DNA from: Mycolicibacterium parafortuitum
GTDB lineage: Bacteria; Actinomycetota; Actinomycetes; Mycobacteriales; Mycobacteriaceae
Reading direction: 5' to 3'
Assembly (NCBI RefSeq): GCF_010725485.1
Contig: NZ_AP022598.1
Span: 2,790,001 to 2,854,000 of the forward strand
DNA: 64,000 nt
The number at the start of each line of letters is the position of its first letter. Position 1 is the first letter of the stretch. The position numbers and the translations under genes were made by a program. A model generated the notes under the pieces. The model searched no databases and was not told the DNA's origin. It saw only the letters and a program-made list of their open reading frames with translations. This document shows positions 27,428 to 36,288 of this stretch, piece by piece.

Positions 27428-28486
27428 TTACGGCAGGGGATAGGCGGCGGTGTTGTCGCCGGTGAAGTTGACCGCGGAGTACTCGTTGAGCTTGGTCAGG
27501 CGGTGGTAGCCCTCGATCATCCGGACGGTGCCGGACTTGGACCGCATCACGATGGACTGCGTGGTGCAGCCACCGCCGAAGTAGCGGACACCCTTGAGCA
27601 GGTCGCCGTCGGTGACACCGGTGGCACAGAAGAAGACGTTCTCGCCGGCGACGAGGTCCTTGGTGGTCAGCACGCGCTCCAGGTCGTAGCCGCGGTCGAT
27701 GGCGCGCTGGCGCTCGTCGTCGTCGGTCGGCGCCAGGATCGCCTGGATCTCGCCGCCCATGCAGCGGATGGCGGCCGCGGCGATGATGCCCTCGGGGGTG
27801 CCGCCGATGCCGACGAGCAGGTCGGTGCCGGACTCGGGCCGGCAGGCCGAGATCGCGCCTGCGACATCGCCGTCGGAGATCAGCCGGATCCGCGCGCCCG
27901 CCGAGCGCACCTCGTCCATCAGCTTGGCGTGGCGCGGCCGGTCCAGGATGCACACCGTCACATCGGAGACCGAGGCCTTGCGGACCTTCGCGATGCGCTG
28001 GATGTTGGCCGCGATCGGCGAGGTGATGTCGATGAAGTCGGCGACATCGGGACCGCCGGCGATCTTGTTCATGTAGAAGACGGCCGACGGGTCGAACATC
28101 GCGCCGCGCTCGGCGACGGCCAGCACCGAGATCGCGTTGGGCATGCCCTTGCTCATCAGGGTGGTGCCGTCGACCGGGTCTACGGCGAAGTCGCAGTCGG
28201 GGCCGTCGCCGTTGCCGACCTCCTCGCCGTTGTAGAGCATCGGGGCGTTGTCCTTCTCGCCCTCGCCGATGACCACCACACCGCGCATCGACACGGAGTT
28301 GACCAGCTGACGCATCGCGTCGACGGCCGCGCCGTCGCCGCCCTCCTTGTCGCCGCGCCCGACCCAGCGGCCCGCGGCCATCGCGCCGGCCTCCGTCACG
28401 CGGACGAGCTCGAGGGCAAGGTTGCGGTCGGGTGCTTCGCGGCGTGACGATGAGCCGCTTGCGCGATGAGCATCAGGAGTCGTCAT
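27428..28486 (-). CDS. glpX: fructose-1,6-bisphosphatase class II GlpX
   Basis: GlpX-type FBPase of 352 aa, the main gluconeogenic phosphatase in mycobacteria. The metal/phosphate motif D-P-V-D-G-T-T is near residue 100, preceded by [14 protein letters not shown] 28486 gives the start T-T-P-D-A-H; a longer frame to 28543 would cross into the divergent promoter. It is the first gene of the glpX-fum pair. GlpX is related to, but distinct from, the FBPase class I fold group. Confidence 0.95.
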   Translation of the reverse strand: MTTPDAHRASGSSSRREAPDRNLALELVRVTEAGAMAAGRWVGRGDKEGGDGAAVDAMRQLVNSVSMRGVVVIGEGEKDNAPMLYNGEEVGNGDGPDCDFAVDPVDGTTLMSKGMPNAISVLAVAERGAMFDPSAVFYMNKIAGGPDVADFIDITSPIAANIQRIAKVRKASVSDVTVCILDRPRHAKLMDEVRSAGARIRLISDGDVAGAISACRPESGTDLLVGIGGTPEGIIAAAAIRCMGGEIQAILAPTDDDERQRAIDRGYDLERVLTTKDLVAGENVFFCATGVTDGDLLKGVRYFGGGCTTQSIVMRSKSGTVRMIEGYHRLTKLNEYSAVNFTGDNTAAYPLP

Positions 28487-28541
28487 GCGCGTGATTCTCC
28501 CATTAGCGGGATCACAATCGGGAGCTGGGATACTGGCTGGC

Positions 28542-29234
28542 ATGACGATGCCGCCCGAGCCGGGCCAGCCGGGTGCCGGCGATCAGGACACGACCTACAC
28601 CGTCCCGGTCGCGAAACCCGCCAAAGCCCGCCTTCTGCAGGACGGCCGCGACATGTTCTGGTCGGTCGGTCCGCTGGTCGTCGCGTGCGTGGTGCTCGCC
28701 GGAATGCTGGGCATGTGCTCGTTCGCCCCGCAGGGGCCCGGTGTCGGTCCGGCCCCGCAGTACGACGCGCCGGCCGGGCTGCAGGCGGATGCGAACACCC
28801 TGAAGATCCCGATCCGGGTTCCGCGGCTGCCCGAGGGATGGCAGGCCAATTCCGGCAGTCGCAAGGGCATCGAAGACGGCCGCCGGGATCCGGTGACCGG
28901 ACAACCGGCGCGCGCTGTCGGCGCCGTCGTCGGATACCTGACGCCCAGCGGCATGTACATGAGCATCACCCAGTCCAACGCCGACGAGGACAAGCTGGTC
29001 GCGTCGTTCAGCCCGGAGCTTGTGCCCACCGGAGTGCAGGACGTCGACGGCGTGCGATGGGTGGTCTACGAGGGCGGCGAGCGCGACGGCAAGCTCAACG
29101 AGCCGGTGTGGACGGCCGAGGTGCCCGGCCCGACCGGGCCCGCTCAACTTGCCGTGACCGGGGCCGGGAGTACCGACGAGTACCGTACGCTGGCTGCGGC
29201 GACGCAATCGCAGCCGCCGTTGACGGTGACCTGA
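28542..29234 (+). CDS. DUF4245 membrane-anchored protein (Rv1100-like)
   Basis: A 230-aa protein with a Pro-rich cytosolic head, one membrane helix at about residues 40-62 and an extracytoplasmic domain containing L-P-E-G-W and V-D-G-V-R-W-V-V-Y, the DUF4245 marks. The ATG at 28542 lies 7 bases after the -10-like GATACT (28529-28534), so it is probably leaderless. Divergent from glpX, as Rv1100 is. Function unknown. Confidence 0.8.
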   Translation: MTMPPEPGQPGAGDQDTTYTVPVAKPAKARLLQDGRDMFWSVGPLVVACVVLAGMLGMCSFAPQGPGVGPAPQYDAPAGLQADANTLKIPIRVPRLPEGWQANSGSRKGIEDGRRDPVTGQPARAVGAVVGYLTPSGMYMSITQSNADEDKLVASFSPELVPTGVQDVDGVRWVVYEGGERDGKLNEPVWTAEVPGPTGPAQLAVTGAGSTDEYRTLAAATQSQPPLTVT

Positions 29235-29247
29235 CGCAGGAGACGCC

Positions 29248-30075
29248 ATGAGCGGGCGCAGATCGGATGTCCCCGCCGGGGCGGCTCCGGAGGCAGACCT
29301 GACCGGATGGACCGCGGAGCCGTTCAGCGCCGCCGGATACACCTACGACGTCTACCGCAAGGGCGCGGGGCCCGGCGTGGTGCTGATCCCGGAGATGCCC
29401 GGGCTGCACCCCGGTGTGCTCGCGCTCGGTAACCACCTGGTGGACAACGGATTCACCGTCGCGTCGCCGTCGCTGTACGGCACCCCGGGGAAGCCGAGCG
29501 TACGTCCGGGTGCGGTGCCGGTGATGATCCGCGGCTGTGTGGCAAAGGAATTCGCCGCGTTCGCGACCAACGCCGACCGGCCGGTCGCCCACTATCTGCG
29601 GGCGTTGGCCCGCGACCTCAACGAACGCACGCCCGGTAAGGGTGTCGGTGTGATCGGCGAATGCTGGAGTGGCGGATTCGCGCTGGCCGCCGCCGTCGAC
29701 GACAGCGTTCTCGCCCCGGTGCTCAGCCAGCCGTCGCTCCCGCTCGGGATCACCGCCAGGCATCGCGCCGACCCCGGGCTCTCGGAGGCCGAACTGCAGA
29801 TCGTCGAGCGGCGCGCGGCCGAAGAGGGGCTGTGTGCGCTGGGACTGCGGTTCAGCGAGGACCCGTTGGCGCCGCGCGCGCGGTTCGCGACGCTGAAGAA
29901 GCGTCTCGGCGACGCGTTCGAGGTCATCGAGATCGACTCCGCGAAGGGCAATGAGCACGGTTTCGGGCGCAGCGCGCACTCGGTGCTGACGCTGGAGGTC
30001 CGCGAGTTCGCGGGGCACCCGGCCTACGAGGCGCGCAAGCGGGTCGTCGAGTTCCTCACCGAGCGGCTGGTTTAG
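29248..30075 (+). CDS. dienelactone hydrolase family protein
   Basis: A 275-aa alpha/beta hydrolase with the DLH-type nucleophile G-E-C-W-S-G-G (Cys139) and a histidine in E-H-G-F-G near residue 241. The cysteine nucleophile separates it from ordinary serine esterases. The family opens dienelactones in chlorocatechol breakdown, but many actinobacterial members act on other substrates. ATG 29248 has AGGAGA spaced about 4-5 bases and lies 13 bases after the DUF4245 gene. Convergent, overlapping the AI-2E transporter gene by 20 bases. Confidence 0.82.
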   Translation: MSGRRSDVPAGAAPEADLTGWTAEPFSAAGYTYDVYRKGAGPGVVLIPEMPGLHPGVLALGNHLVDNGFTVASPSLYGTPGKPSVRPGAVPVMIRGCVAKEFAAFATNADRPVAHYLRALARDLNERTPGKGVGVIGECWSGGFALAAAVDDSVLAPVLSQPSLPLGITARHRADPGLSEAELQIVERRAAEEGLCALGLRFSEDPLAPRARFATLKKRLGDAFEVIEIDSAKGNEHGFGRSAHSVLTLEVREFAGHPAYEARKRVVEFLTERLV

Positions 30076-31246
30076 CGGCGTCGGAGGACTGCTTCGGACG
30101 TCCGGGCAGGATCCGGCGCCACCACGGGACCTCCCGGGCGGCGGCGTCGTCCTCGGGTTCCCCGCCGGTACCGGTGATCGACTCCATCGGCGCGTCCCGG
30201 TACACCACCCGGTAGACGCTGATCGTCGTCACGATCACGATCATCAGCACCGGTCCCAGCACGATGCCCCAGAACCCGAACATCTGCAGCCCGGCGAAGA
30301 CCGCGAGCAGCATCAGCGCCGGCTGCAGATGCGCGCTGCGGGGGACCAGGAACGGCCGCAGCACATTGTCGATGTTCGTCACCACGAGCAGATGGAACAG
30401 CACCACGAAGATGCCGCCCACCGTGTTGCCGAACACCACCATGACGATGCCCGCCGGAATGGTGACGATCCCGCCGCCCAGCGGGATGAACGACAGCACG
30501 GTCAGGAAGATCACGAACATGAAGAAGCCGTCGTGCAGGCCGGCGATGTAGAGCGAGGCCGCCCCAGCGACGCCCTGGCAGACCGCGATGATGAACTGCC
30601 CCTGGACGGTGGCCTTGACCATCGCGCCGACCTTGGCCAGGTAGATGTCGGCGACCTCCTCGCCGAGCGGGTTCAGGTCGCGGAACAACTCGACGACCTT
30701 GGGGCCGTTGGTCAGCAGCGCCAGGAACACGTAGAGGAAGATGATCAGGCCGGTCACCGTCGAGACGATGCTGCCCGCCGACTCCCGCGCGAAGCTCAGC
30801 GCGAGTTCCCCGCCCTTCTGGCCGACCGTCGTCATCGCGTCGCGCACCGACTCGGGCGTCAGCGTGAAGTCGACGAACGGGACCCGGGCCAGCAGTTCGT
30901 TGGCCGAGTTCAGCAGCCGATGCGCCAGCGCGGTGAAGTCGGTCTCCTCGACCCAGTGGCCGATTCCGGTGACCATCTGGCTGATCTGCAGGAAGGCCAG
31001 GAACACCACACCGGACAGTGGCAGCGCCACCGTCGCGATCGCGGCCAGCAGCGTGATGGTCGCGGACAGGCCCACGTTGAGCCGGCCGCGCAGCCGTCGG
31101 TACAGCGGCCGGAACAGGTAGGCCAGCACGGCGGCCACCGCGATCAACAGCAGGTAGCCACGCAGGAAGTACGCGGCGAAGGCGAGGGCGAGCACCGTCA
31201 GCACCGCCAGCGCACGCTTCTGCGTGACGGTGAAGTCGTCCCTCAT
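30056..31246 (-). CDS. AI-2E/TqsA-family membrane transporter (Rv1101c-like)
   Basis: A 396-aa polytopic protein with about eight membrane helices. It shows the N-terminal helix pair (Y-F-L-R-G-Y-L-L-L-I-A-V-A), a long amphipathic middle region and the C-terminal F-I-P-L-G-G-G-I-V-T-I-P-A and V-L-R-P-F-L-V segments of the AI-2 exporter superfamily. The exported substrate in mycobacteria is not known; the name comes from E. coli TqsA. The C-terminus is a basic Pro/Lys tail. Confidence 0.85.
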   Translation of the reverse strand: MRDDFTVTQKRALAVLTVLALAFAAYFLRGYLLLIAVAAVLAYLFRPLYRRLRGRLNVGLSATITLLAAIATVALPLSGVVFLAFLQISQMVTGIGHWVEETDFTALAHRLLNSANELLARVPFVDFTLTPESVRDAMTTVGQKGGELALSFARESAGSIVSTVTGLIIFLYVFLALLTNGPKVVELFRDLNPLGEEVADIYLAKVGAMVKATVQGQFIIAVCQGVAGAASLYIAGLHDGFFMFVIFLTVLSFIPLGGGIVTIPAGIVMVVFGNTVGGIFVVLFHLLVVTNIDNVLRPFLVPRSAHLQPALMLLAVFAGLQMFGFWGIVLGPVLMIVIVTTISVYRVVYRDAPMESITGTGGEPEDDAAAREVPWWRRILPGRPKQSSDAAKPAAR

Positions 31247-31255
31247 GGGCGCACA

Positions 31256-32071
31256 CTATCCGGTGTTGACCCGTGGAGGACTCTGTGTCGACAAGAACTT
31301 CATCGCCAGCCGGTTCAGCATCACCGGCGCCATCCGTGACAGCACCCATTGCGCATGCGCCACAGCGGGTTTGACCACGATCGCCTTGTTGCGTTCGATC
31401 GCGCGCAACACGTCGGCGGCGAGCCGGTCCGGGTCGTAGGCCCGGCCGCCCTGGTTGCGGAGGAAGAAGTCGCGCCCGGCGAACGACCCGACCGCACCCT
31501 TGTCGAGGATCGGGGTCTCGACGGCGGCCGGGCACACGGCCAGCACACCGACCCCGCGCGGGACGGCCTCCGACCGCAGCGCCATCGACAGCCCCACCAC
31601 CGCGTGCTTGGTGGCCACGTAACTCGTCAGGTGCCCCGCGGCGGCGAGGCCGGCCATCGACGCGGTGTTGACGATGTGACCGTGGCCCTGCCGCAGCATC
31701 TGCGGATATGCGGCCGCGACGCCGTGCACGACGCCGCGGATGTTGATGTCGATGATCGCGTTCCACTGGTCGAGGGTGAGCAGTTCGGTCTCACCGCCCC
31801 AGACGATCCCGGCGTTGTTGAACATCAGGTCCAGCCGCCCGGTGCGCGCGACGACGTCGTCGACCGCCTGCTGCACGGCTGCGCCGTCGGTGACGTCCAA
31901 CCGCGCCGCGCGGGCCCGCGGACTGAGCGTGGCCACCACCCGGTTCGCGGCGAGTTCGTCGATGTCGGTGCAGACCACGTGCGCACCCGCATCGTCGAGG
32001 GCGCGGCACAGCGCCGCGCCGATGCCCGACCCGCCACCGGTGACGACCGCCTGCTTGCCCGCGAAGTTCAC
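31256..32071 (-). CDS. SDR-family oxidoreductase
   Basis: A 271-aa classical short-chain dehydrogenase. NAD(P) motif T-G-G-G-S-G-I-G is at 11-18, N-N-A-G at about 85-88, and the catalytic Ser138, Tyr151 and Lys155 are in place. Asp36 after beta-2 (C-T-D-I-D) favours NAD. Its ATG overlaps the stop of the upstream SDR by 4 bases, so the two are translated together, downstream of a KstR-type operator. Substrate unknown; a lipid or sterol alcohol is inferred from that operator. Confidence 0.85.
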   Translation of the reverse strand: MNFAGKQAVVTGGGSGIGAALCRALDDAGAHVVCTDIDELAANRVVATLSPRARAARLDVTDGAAVQQAVDDVVARTGRLDLMFNNAGIVWGGETELLTLDQWNAIIDINIRGVVHGVAAAYPQMLRQGHGHIVNTASMAGLAAAGHLTSYVATKHAVVGLSMALRSEAVPRGVGVLAVCPAAVETPILDKGAVGSFAGRDFFLRNQGGRAYDPDRLAADVLRAIERNKAIVVKPAVAHAQWVLSRMAPVMLNRLAMKFLSTQSPPRVNTG

Positions 32072-32844
32072 GCGGAGGGCTCCATCAACCGCATCACGTG
32101 GCCCATCACGTCCGGATAGCGCTTCAGATGGGCGCCGCCGTTGATGTCGAGCACCTCACCGGTCAGCCACGACGACCCGGGCGAGCACAGGTAGACGACG
32201 GCCTCGGCGATGTCCTCCGGGCTGCCGGCGCGGCCGAGCGCGGTGTTGTCCACGTAGTCCTCGACCACACCGGGTACCGCGGCCGCCGCGGCGGTCAGCG
32301 GGGTGTGTACGAAGCCGGGCGCCACGGCGTTGACCCTGATGCCGCGCGGCCCCATCTCCAGCGCGGCGACCTGGGTGAGCATCGACAGGCCGGCCTTGGC
32401 CGCGCAGTATGCGCTCATCCCCGCGGCGGGCTGGCGGCCGTTGAGCGAGCTGATGTGCACCAGCGAGCCGCCGGCGCGCAGCTGCCTGCCGGCGTGTTTG
32501 GTGATGATGAACGCACCGTTGAGGCACACGTCGATGACGGCGCGGAAGTCGGCGGCGGGCATCTCGGTGATCAGCCCGACGTTGCTGAATCCAGCGCAGT
32601 TGACCGCGATGTCGAGCGCGCCGATCCCGTCGAAGAGCCGTTGCACCGAGTCTTCGTCGGTGACGTCGACGGCGGCGGCGGAGTGGCCCGGGCCCAGCTC
32701 GGCCGCGCGTTCCCGAGCGCCGTCGGCGTTCAGGTCGGCGATCGTGACGAGGCAGCCCTGCCGGGCCAGCGCCTGGGCGCTCGCCCAGCCGATGCCCGAG
32801 GCTCCGCCGACGATGACCGCCGTCCGGTCGTTACTGTTGCTCAT
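32068..32844 (-). CDS. SDR-family oxidoreductase behind a KstR-type site
   Basis: A 258-aa short-chain dehydrogenase. It has V-G-G-A-S-G-I-G at 12-19, N-C-A-G, an I-S-S-L-N-G serine segment near 131-136 and Y-C-A-A-K (Tyr146, Lys150). Asp37 (I-A-D-L-N) suggests NAD. The start at 32844 is 23 bases from the exact KstR-type palindrome 32868-32881. It is first of a two-SDR operon; the divergent SRPBCC gene shares the control region. This is probably a member of a cholesterol/lipid catabolic set. Confidence 0.87.
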   Translation of the reverse strand: MSNSNDRTAVIVGGASGIGWASAQALARQGCLVTIADLNADGARERAAELGPGHSAAAVDVTDEDSVQRLFDGIGALDIAVNCAGFSNVGLITEMPAADFRAVIDVCLNGAFIITKHAGRQLRAGGSLVHISSLNGRQPAAGMSAYCAAKAGLSMLTQVAALEMGPRGIRVNAVAPGFVHTPLTAAAAAVPGVVEDYVDNTALGRAGSPEDIAEAVVYLCSPGSSWLTGEVLDINGGAHLKRYPDVMGHVMRLMEPSA

Positions 32845-32867
32845 CCAGTTGGCCCTTCGACTGCGAA

Positions 32868-32881
32868 TAGAACGTGTTCTA
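32868..32881. promoter_or_regulatory. KstR-type operator between SDR operon and SRPBCC gene
   Basis: TAGAACGTGTTCTA is an exact match to the KstR consensus TnnAACnnGTTnnA, and its arms pair over 6 bases. It lies in the 88-base divergent gap, 23 bases upstream of the SDR start and 51 upstream of the SRPBCC start. KstR is the TetR repressor of mycobacterial cholesterol catabolism. Confidence 0.85.
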
Positions 32882-32932
32882 AGGTCACACCCGGCGGGTG
32901 AAAGCGCAATAGTCGGGGGCAGACTCGGCACC

Positions 32933-33397
32933 ATGACCGAGTTGAAGCGATCCGAGTCGATTTCCGTGGCCGTTCCGCCCGAGCAGCTTTACGCCCTCGT
33001 GTCCGATGTGACCCGGACAGGGGAGTGGAGCCCGGTGTGCAAGTCCTGCTGGTGGGACGAGGGTGCGGGGCCGCACGTCGGGGCCGTTTTCACCGGACGC
33101 AACGAAACACCGGAGCGCACCTGGGAGACCCGCTGCCGAGTCGTCGCCGCAGAGCCCGGTCGCCAGTTTGCGTGGGAGGTCAACGACGGGTGGGTGCGCT
33201 GGGGTTACACGCTCGAAGCCGACGGTGACGGCACATTGCTGACTGAGCATTGGGAGTTTCTGCCCAAGGGCATCGAGGGTTTCCGTGAACGTTTCGGCGA
33301 TACCGCGCAGGCGGAGATCACCAAACGCAGCGACGCTGCCCGCGACGGGATCCCGGCCACGCTCGCGGCGATCAAGGCAGTCGCCGAAGCGCACTGA
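32933..33397 (+). CDS. SRPBCC-family protein (polyketide cyclase/START-like)
   Basis: A 154-aa single-domain helix-grip fold protein. It starts with V-A-V-P-P-E-Q-L-Y-A-L-V-S-D-V-T-R-T-G-E-W-S-P and ends with a long helix, the classic pattern for mycobacterial SRPBCC lipid-binding proteins. No catalytic residues are evident. ATG 32933 follows the family start; a longer frame exists upstream but crosses the operator. It may be co-regulated with the divergent SDR operon and bind a hydrophobic ligand. Confidence 0.82.
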   Translation: MTELKRSESISVAVPPEQLYALVSDVTRTGEWSPVCKSCWWDEGAGPHVGAVFTGRNETPERTWETRCRVVAAEPGRQFAWEVNDGWVRWGYTLEADGDGTLLTEHWEFLPKGIEGFRERFGDTAQAEITKRSDAARDGIPATLAAIKAVAEAH

Positions 33398-33483
33398 GCC
33401 GGTCAATCAGCAAACGGCGCCTGAGCGCAATCGATCTGGGTTAGCGTCGGATTGTCAGCGGTGTCAGCGGGCATGGGAGCGCC

Positions 33484-35802
33484 GTGAACGATGGACGACC
33501 CCGGGTTCCGGGGGGCCTTGTGGTGGTGCCGTTCGTGCTCACGGGCGTACTGGCGGTGGCGCTGGCTGTCGGCCAGGGCCGAGGGTGGCTGCATCTGGTA
33601 GACGACCTCCTCATCGTGGCCCTGTCCAGTTTCACCGCGGCGTGTGCGGTGATGGCGGCAAAATCCGCGGAGGGTCGGCAGCGCCGCGCGTGGGCCACCA
33701 TGGGGGCCGCGATCGGTGCCTGGGCGCTCGCGGACCTGATCTGGCTGATTTGCGAACACGTACTGCACATCGATCCGTATCCGTCCCCGGCGGACGTCTT
33801 CTATCTGGCCTTCTGCGTCCTCGCGATCCCGGCGGTGCTGGGCCTGGCGCAGTTCGACGTGTGGTCCCGGCGCCAGGCCACGTTGCGGATCGCGCTGGAC
33901 GGCCTCACCGTCGCGTTGTGCTCATTCCTGTTGGCATGGATCTTCGCGCTGCATCAGGTGTTCGACACATATCGCGACGACACGTTCGCGCTCGGGCTCG
34001 CGGTCTTCTATCCCGTCGCCGACATCGTGATCCTCGCGGTGGCCGTCGCGGTGCTGGCCCGTGTCGACGCGACCCACCGTGCGGTGCCTGCGCTGTTGGT
34101 GCTCGGGTTCGCCCTGATGACCGTTACCGACAGCGCGTTTGCCTATGCCGTCGCGGCGGGCAGCTATCAGACGGGCAGCTTCATCGATCTGGGCTGGGCC
34201 GGGGCGCTCGTCGCGATCTGCGTCGCGTCGGTGCTCAGCCGCGGAGATTCGCCTCCGCGGTTGCCGAGCGTGCTGGTGCCGTCGAACACCGCGCTGTGGG
34301 CGCCGTACGTACCGCTGCTGTTGGCGGGGACGATCGGGCCGCTGATGGTCATGACGGGTCTGTTGCGCTACCTCGTCCCTGTCATCGTCGTCGCGGTGTG
34401 TCTGCGGCAGATGGTCGCGGCATGGGAGAACCGGCAGCTGTTGCGGGCCGCCGCCGAGCAGGCTTTCCGCGACCCGCTGACCGGACTGGCGAACCAGACG
34501 TTGTTCTACGACCGGCTGGCGCACGCGTTGATGCTGAGCTCCCGCCACGGACACCGGGTCGCGGTGGTGTTCCTCGACCTCGACGACTTCAAGCTGGTCA
34601 ACGACAGCGTCGGCCATCTCGAAGCGGACGGGCTGCTGGTCAAGGTCGGGCAACGGATCGCCGGCTGCGCGCGCGCCGGTGACACGGTCGCCCGGATGCG
34701 GGGCGACGAATTCGCGCTGCTGCTCGAAGGCGAGCACGACGATTCGCAGCTGATCGCCGAACACGTCGTCGACGCGTTCGACGAACCCTTCCTGGTGCAC
34801 GGGGAACAGATCCTGTTGCGCCCCAGCGTCGGGGTCGCGGCGGCCGCGACGCGGGAGGCGCAGATCGCGCCGCACACGTTGGTCGGCCGCACCGAGACCG
34901 CGATGCGGACGGCTAAGCGGTCCCGGTCCTCGCGGGTGCACGTCTTCGATGCCTCCTGCGAGTCTGCCGAGCCGGATATCGTTGCACCCCAAAGCGTTTC
35001 GGTGCAGAACTGGCCCGACGGCGCGGCCAAGATCCGGTTGCTGGGGGAGTTGCGCCGCGCCCTCGACGACGACGAATTCCGCATGGTGTACCAACCCAAG
35101 GTGGACCTGCGTTCCGGGCAGATCGTCGGGGTCGAGGCGCTGCTGCGGTGGCTGCACCCCAGGCTGGGGTTGCTGGGCCCGGATGCCTTCCTGCCTCTGG
35201 TCCGTCAGCACGGACTGATGCGCCCGGTCACCGACACGGTGCTCGACAAGGTTTTCGGTGATGCGGCACGGTGGATCTCCGGCGGGGTACCGATGCCGGT
35301 GGCGGTCAACCTGTTCGCCCCGATCCTGCGGGACGCCGGACTGCCGACTGCTCTGGGCCAGGCGCTGGGGCGTCGGGGTCTGCCTGCGGAACTGCTGACC
35401 TTGGAGATCACCGAGGATCTCGTCCTGCACGACTTCGACGTGGTGACCGGGGTGCTCGCCCAGTTGCGCGGCTTCGGCATCCGGGTGGCCATCGACGATT
35501 TCGGCAGCGGCTTCTCGGCGCTGTCCTATCTGCGCGAACTGCGGGTCGACGAGATCAAGCTGGACCGCCATTTCATCTCGACGGTGACGAGTGACCCGCG
35601 CACCGCGGCAGTGGTCCGTGCCGTCATCGACCTCACCCACGACCTGGGCAGCGTCGTGGTGGCCGAGGGAGTCGAGGACGCGGCCACCGTCGCGTGGCTT
35701 CGGGACGCCAACTGCGATGTCGCCCAGGGTTACTTCTTCGGCAGGCCGATCGAGGCGGCCGCCGTCCCGGAGCTGGTCGGTCTGCCCGCCGAGCACCTCT
35801 GA
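33484..35802 (+). CDS. membrane GGDEF-EAL protein (c-di-GMP turnover)
   Basis: A 772-aa protein. Residues 1-310 contain about nine or ten membrane helices. A GGDEF domain (about 325-490) has F-R-D-P-L-T-G-L-A-N and a signature reading R-G-D-E-F (near 406) in place of G-G-D-E-F. An EAL domain (about 520-765) has V-G-V-E-A-L-L-R-W, D-D-F-G-S-G-F, K-L-D and A-E-G-V-E intact, so phosphodiesterase function is well supported; cyclase activity is less certain because of the Gly to Arg change. It starts at GTG 33484; no clear ribosome site. It is distinct from the GAF-GGDEF-EAL DcpA protein of M. smegmatis by its membrane sensor. Confidence 0.9.
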   Translation: MNDGRPRVPGGLVVVPFVLTGVLAVALAVGQGRGWLHLVDDLLIVALSSFTAACAVMAAKSAEGRQRRAWATMGAAIGAWALADLIWLICEHVLHIDPYPSPADVFYLAFCVLAIPAVLGLAQFDVWSRRQATLRIALDGLTVALCSFLLAWIFALHQVFDTYRDDTFALGLAVFYPVADIVILAVAVAVLARVDATHRAVPALLVLGFALMTVTDSAFAYAVAAGSYQTGSFIDLGWAGALVAICVASVLSRGDSPPRLPSVLVPSNTALWAPYVPLLLAGTIGPLMVMTGLLRYLVPVIVVAVCLRQMVAAWENRQLLRAAAEQAFRDPLTGLANQTLFYDRLAHALMLSSRHGHRVAVVFLDLDDFKLVNDSVGHLEADGLLVKVGQRIAGCARAGDTVARMRGDEFALLLEGEHDDSQLIAEHVVDAFDEPFLVHGEQILLRPSVGVAAAATREAQIAPHTLVGRTETAMRTAKRSRSSRVHVFDASCESAEPDIVAPQSVSVQNWPDGAAKIRLLGELRRALDDDEFRMVYQPKVDLRSGQIVGVEALLRWLHPRLGLLGPDAFLPLVRQHGLMRPVTDTVLDKVFGDAARWISGGVPMPVAVNLFAPILRDAGLPTALGQALGRRGLPAELLTLEITEDLVLHDFDVVTGVLAQLRGFGIRVAIDDFGSGFSALSYLRELRVDEIKLDRHFISTVTSDPRTAAVVRAVIDLTHDLGSVVVAEGVEDAATVAWLRDANCDVAQGYFFGRPIEAAAVPELVGLPAEHL

Positions 35803-35817
35803 AGCGGAGCCGCGCGG

Positions 35818-36288
35818 TCAGGGCCGCGGCGGAGCCGGTGGCCTCGTCGACGGCGGGGCCGACGGTGTCTGCATGCCGGGCATCATCCCGCCCGGCATCG
35901 GCATCATCCCGCCCTGCATGCCGGGCATCATCCCGCCGTGCATGCCCGGCATCATGCCGGGGCCGCCGTACATTCCGGGGCCCCAGGACTCGCCGTGGTG
36001 GAAGGGTCGGTCGCCGCGGTGCCAGTCCTGGTCGTCATCCCCGCCTGAGTTCTGGCCGACCACGAAACCCAGTAAGAAGATGACGGCGACGATCACCAGC
36101 GACCCGGCGACGATGCCGATCCATGCCGCGACCTGGGTGACGCGGTTGGACCGGTTCTGCGCACCGTAGGGCGGCGGTTGATGGGGTGGTGGCTGCGGCG
36201 GGGGCACCGGCGGCGGGGTCGCCGATGGTGGCGGCACGGCCCCCTGGGGGGCGGCGTCCGGGACCTGAGGACTCTGCGGCTCGCTCAT
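35818..36288 (-). CDS. Pro-rich membrane protein with Met/His-rich tail
   Basis: A 156-aa protein with a Pro-rich head (P-P-P runs, residues 15-45), one membrane helix at about 51-78 and a tail with D-W-H-R-G-D-R-P-F-H-H-G followed by repeated M-P-G-M and G-G-M-M motifs (roughly 20 Met/His in 60 residues). Such clusters bind Cu(I)/Ag(I) or other soft metals in known copper-handling proteins; that role here is inferred. Its ATG overlaps the end of the upstream hydrolase gene by 4 bases, so they form an operon. Confidence 0.75.
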   Translation of the reverse strand: MSEPQSPQVPDAAPQGAVPPPSATPPPVPPPQPPPHQPPPYGAQNRSNRVTQVAAWIGIVAGSLVIVAVIFLLGFVVGQNSGGDDDQDWHRGDRPFHHGESWGPGMYGGPGMMPGMHGGMMPGMQGGMMPMPGGMMPGMQTPSAPPSTRPPAPPRP

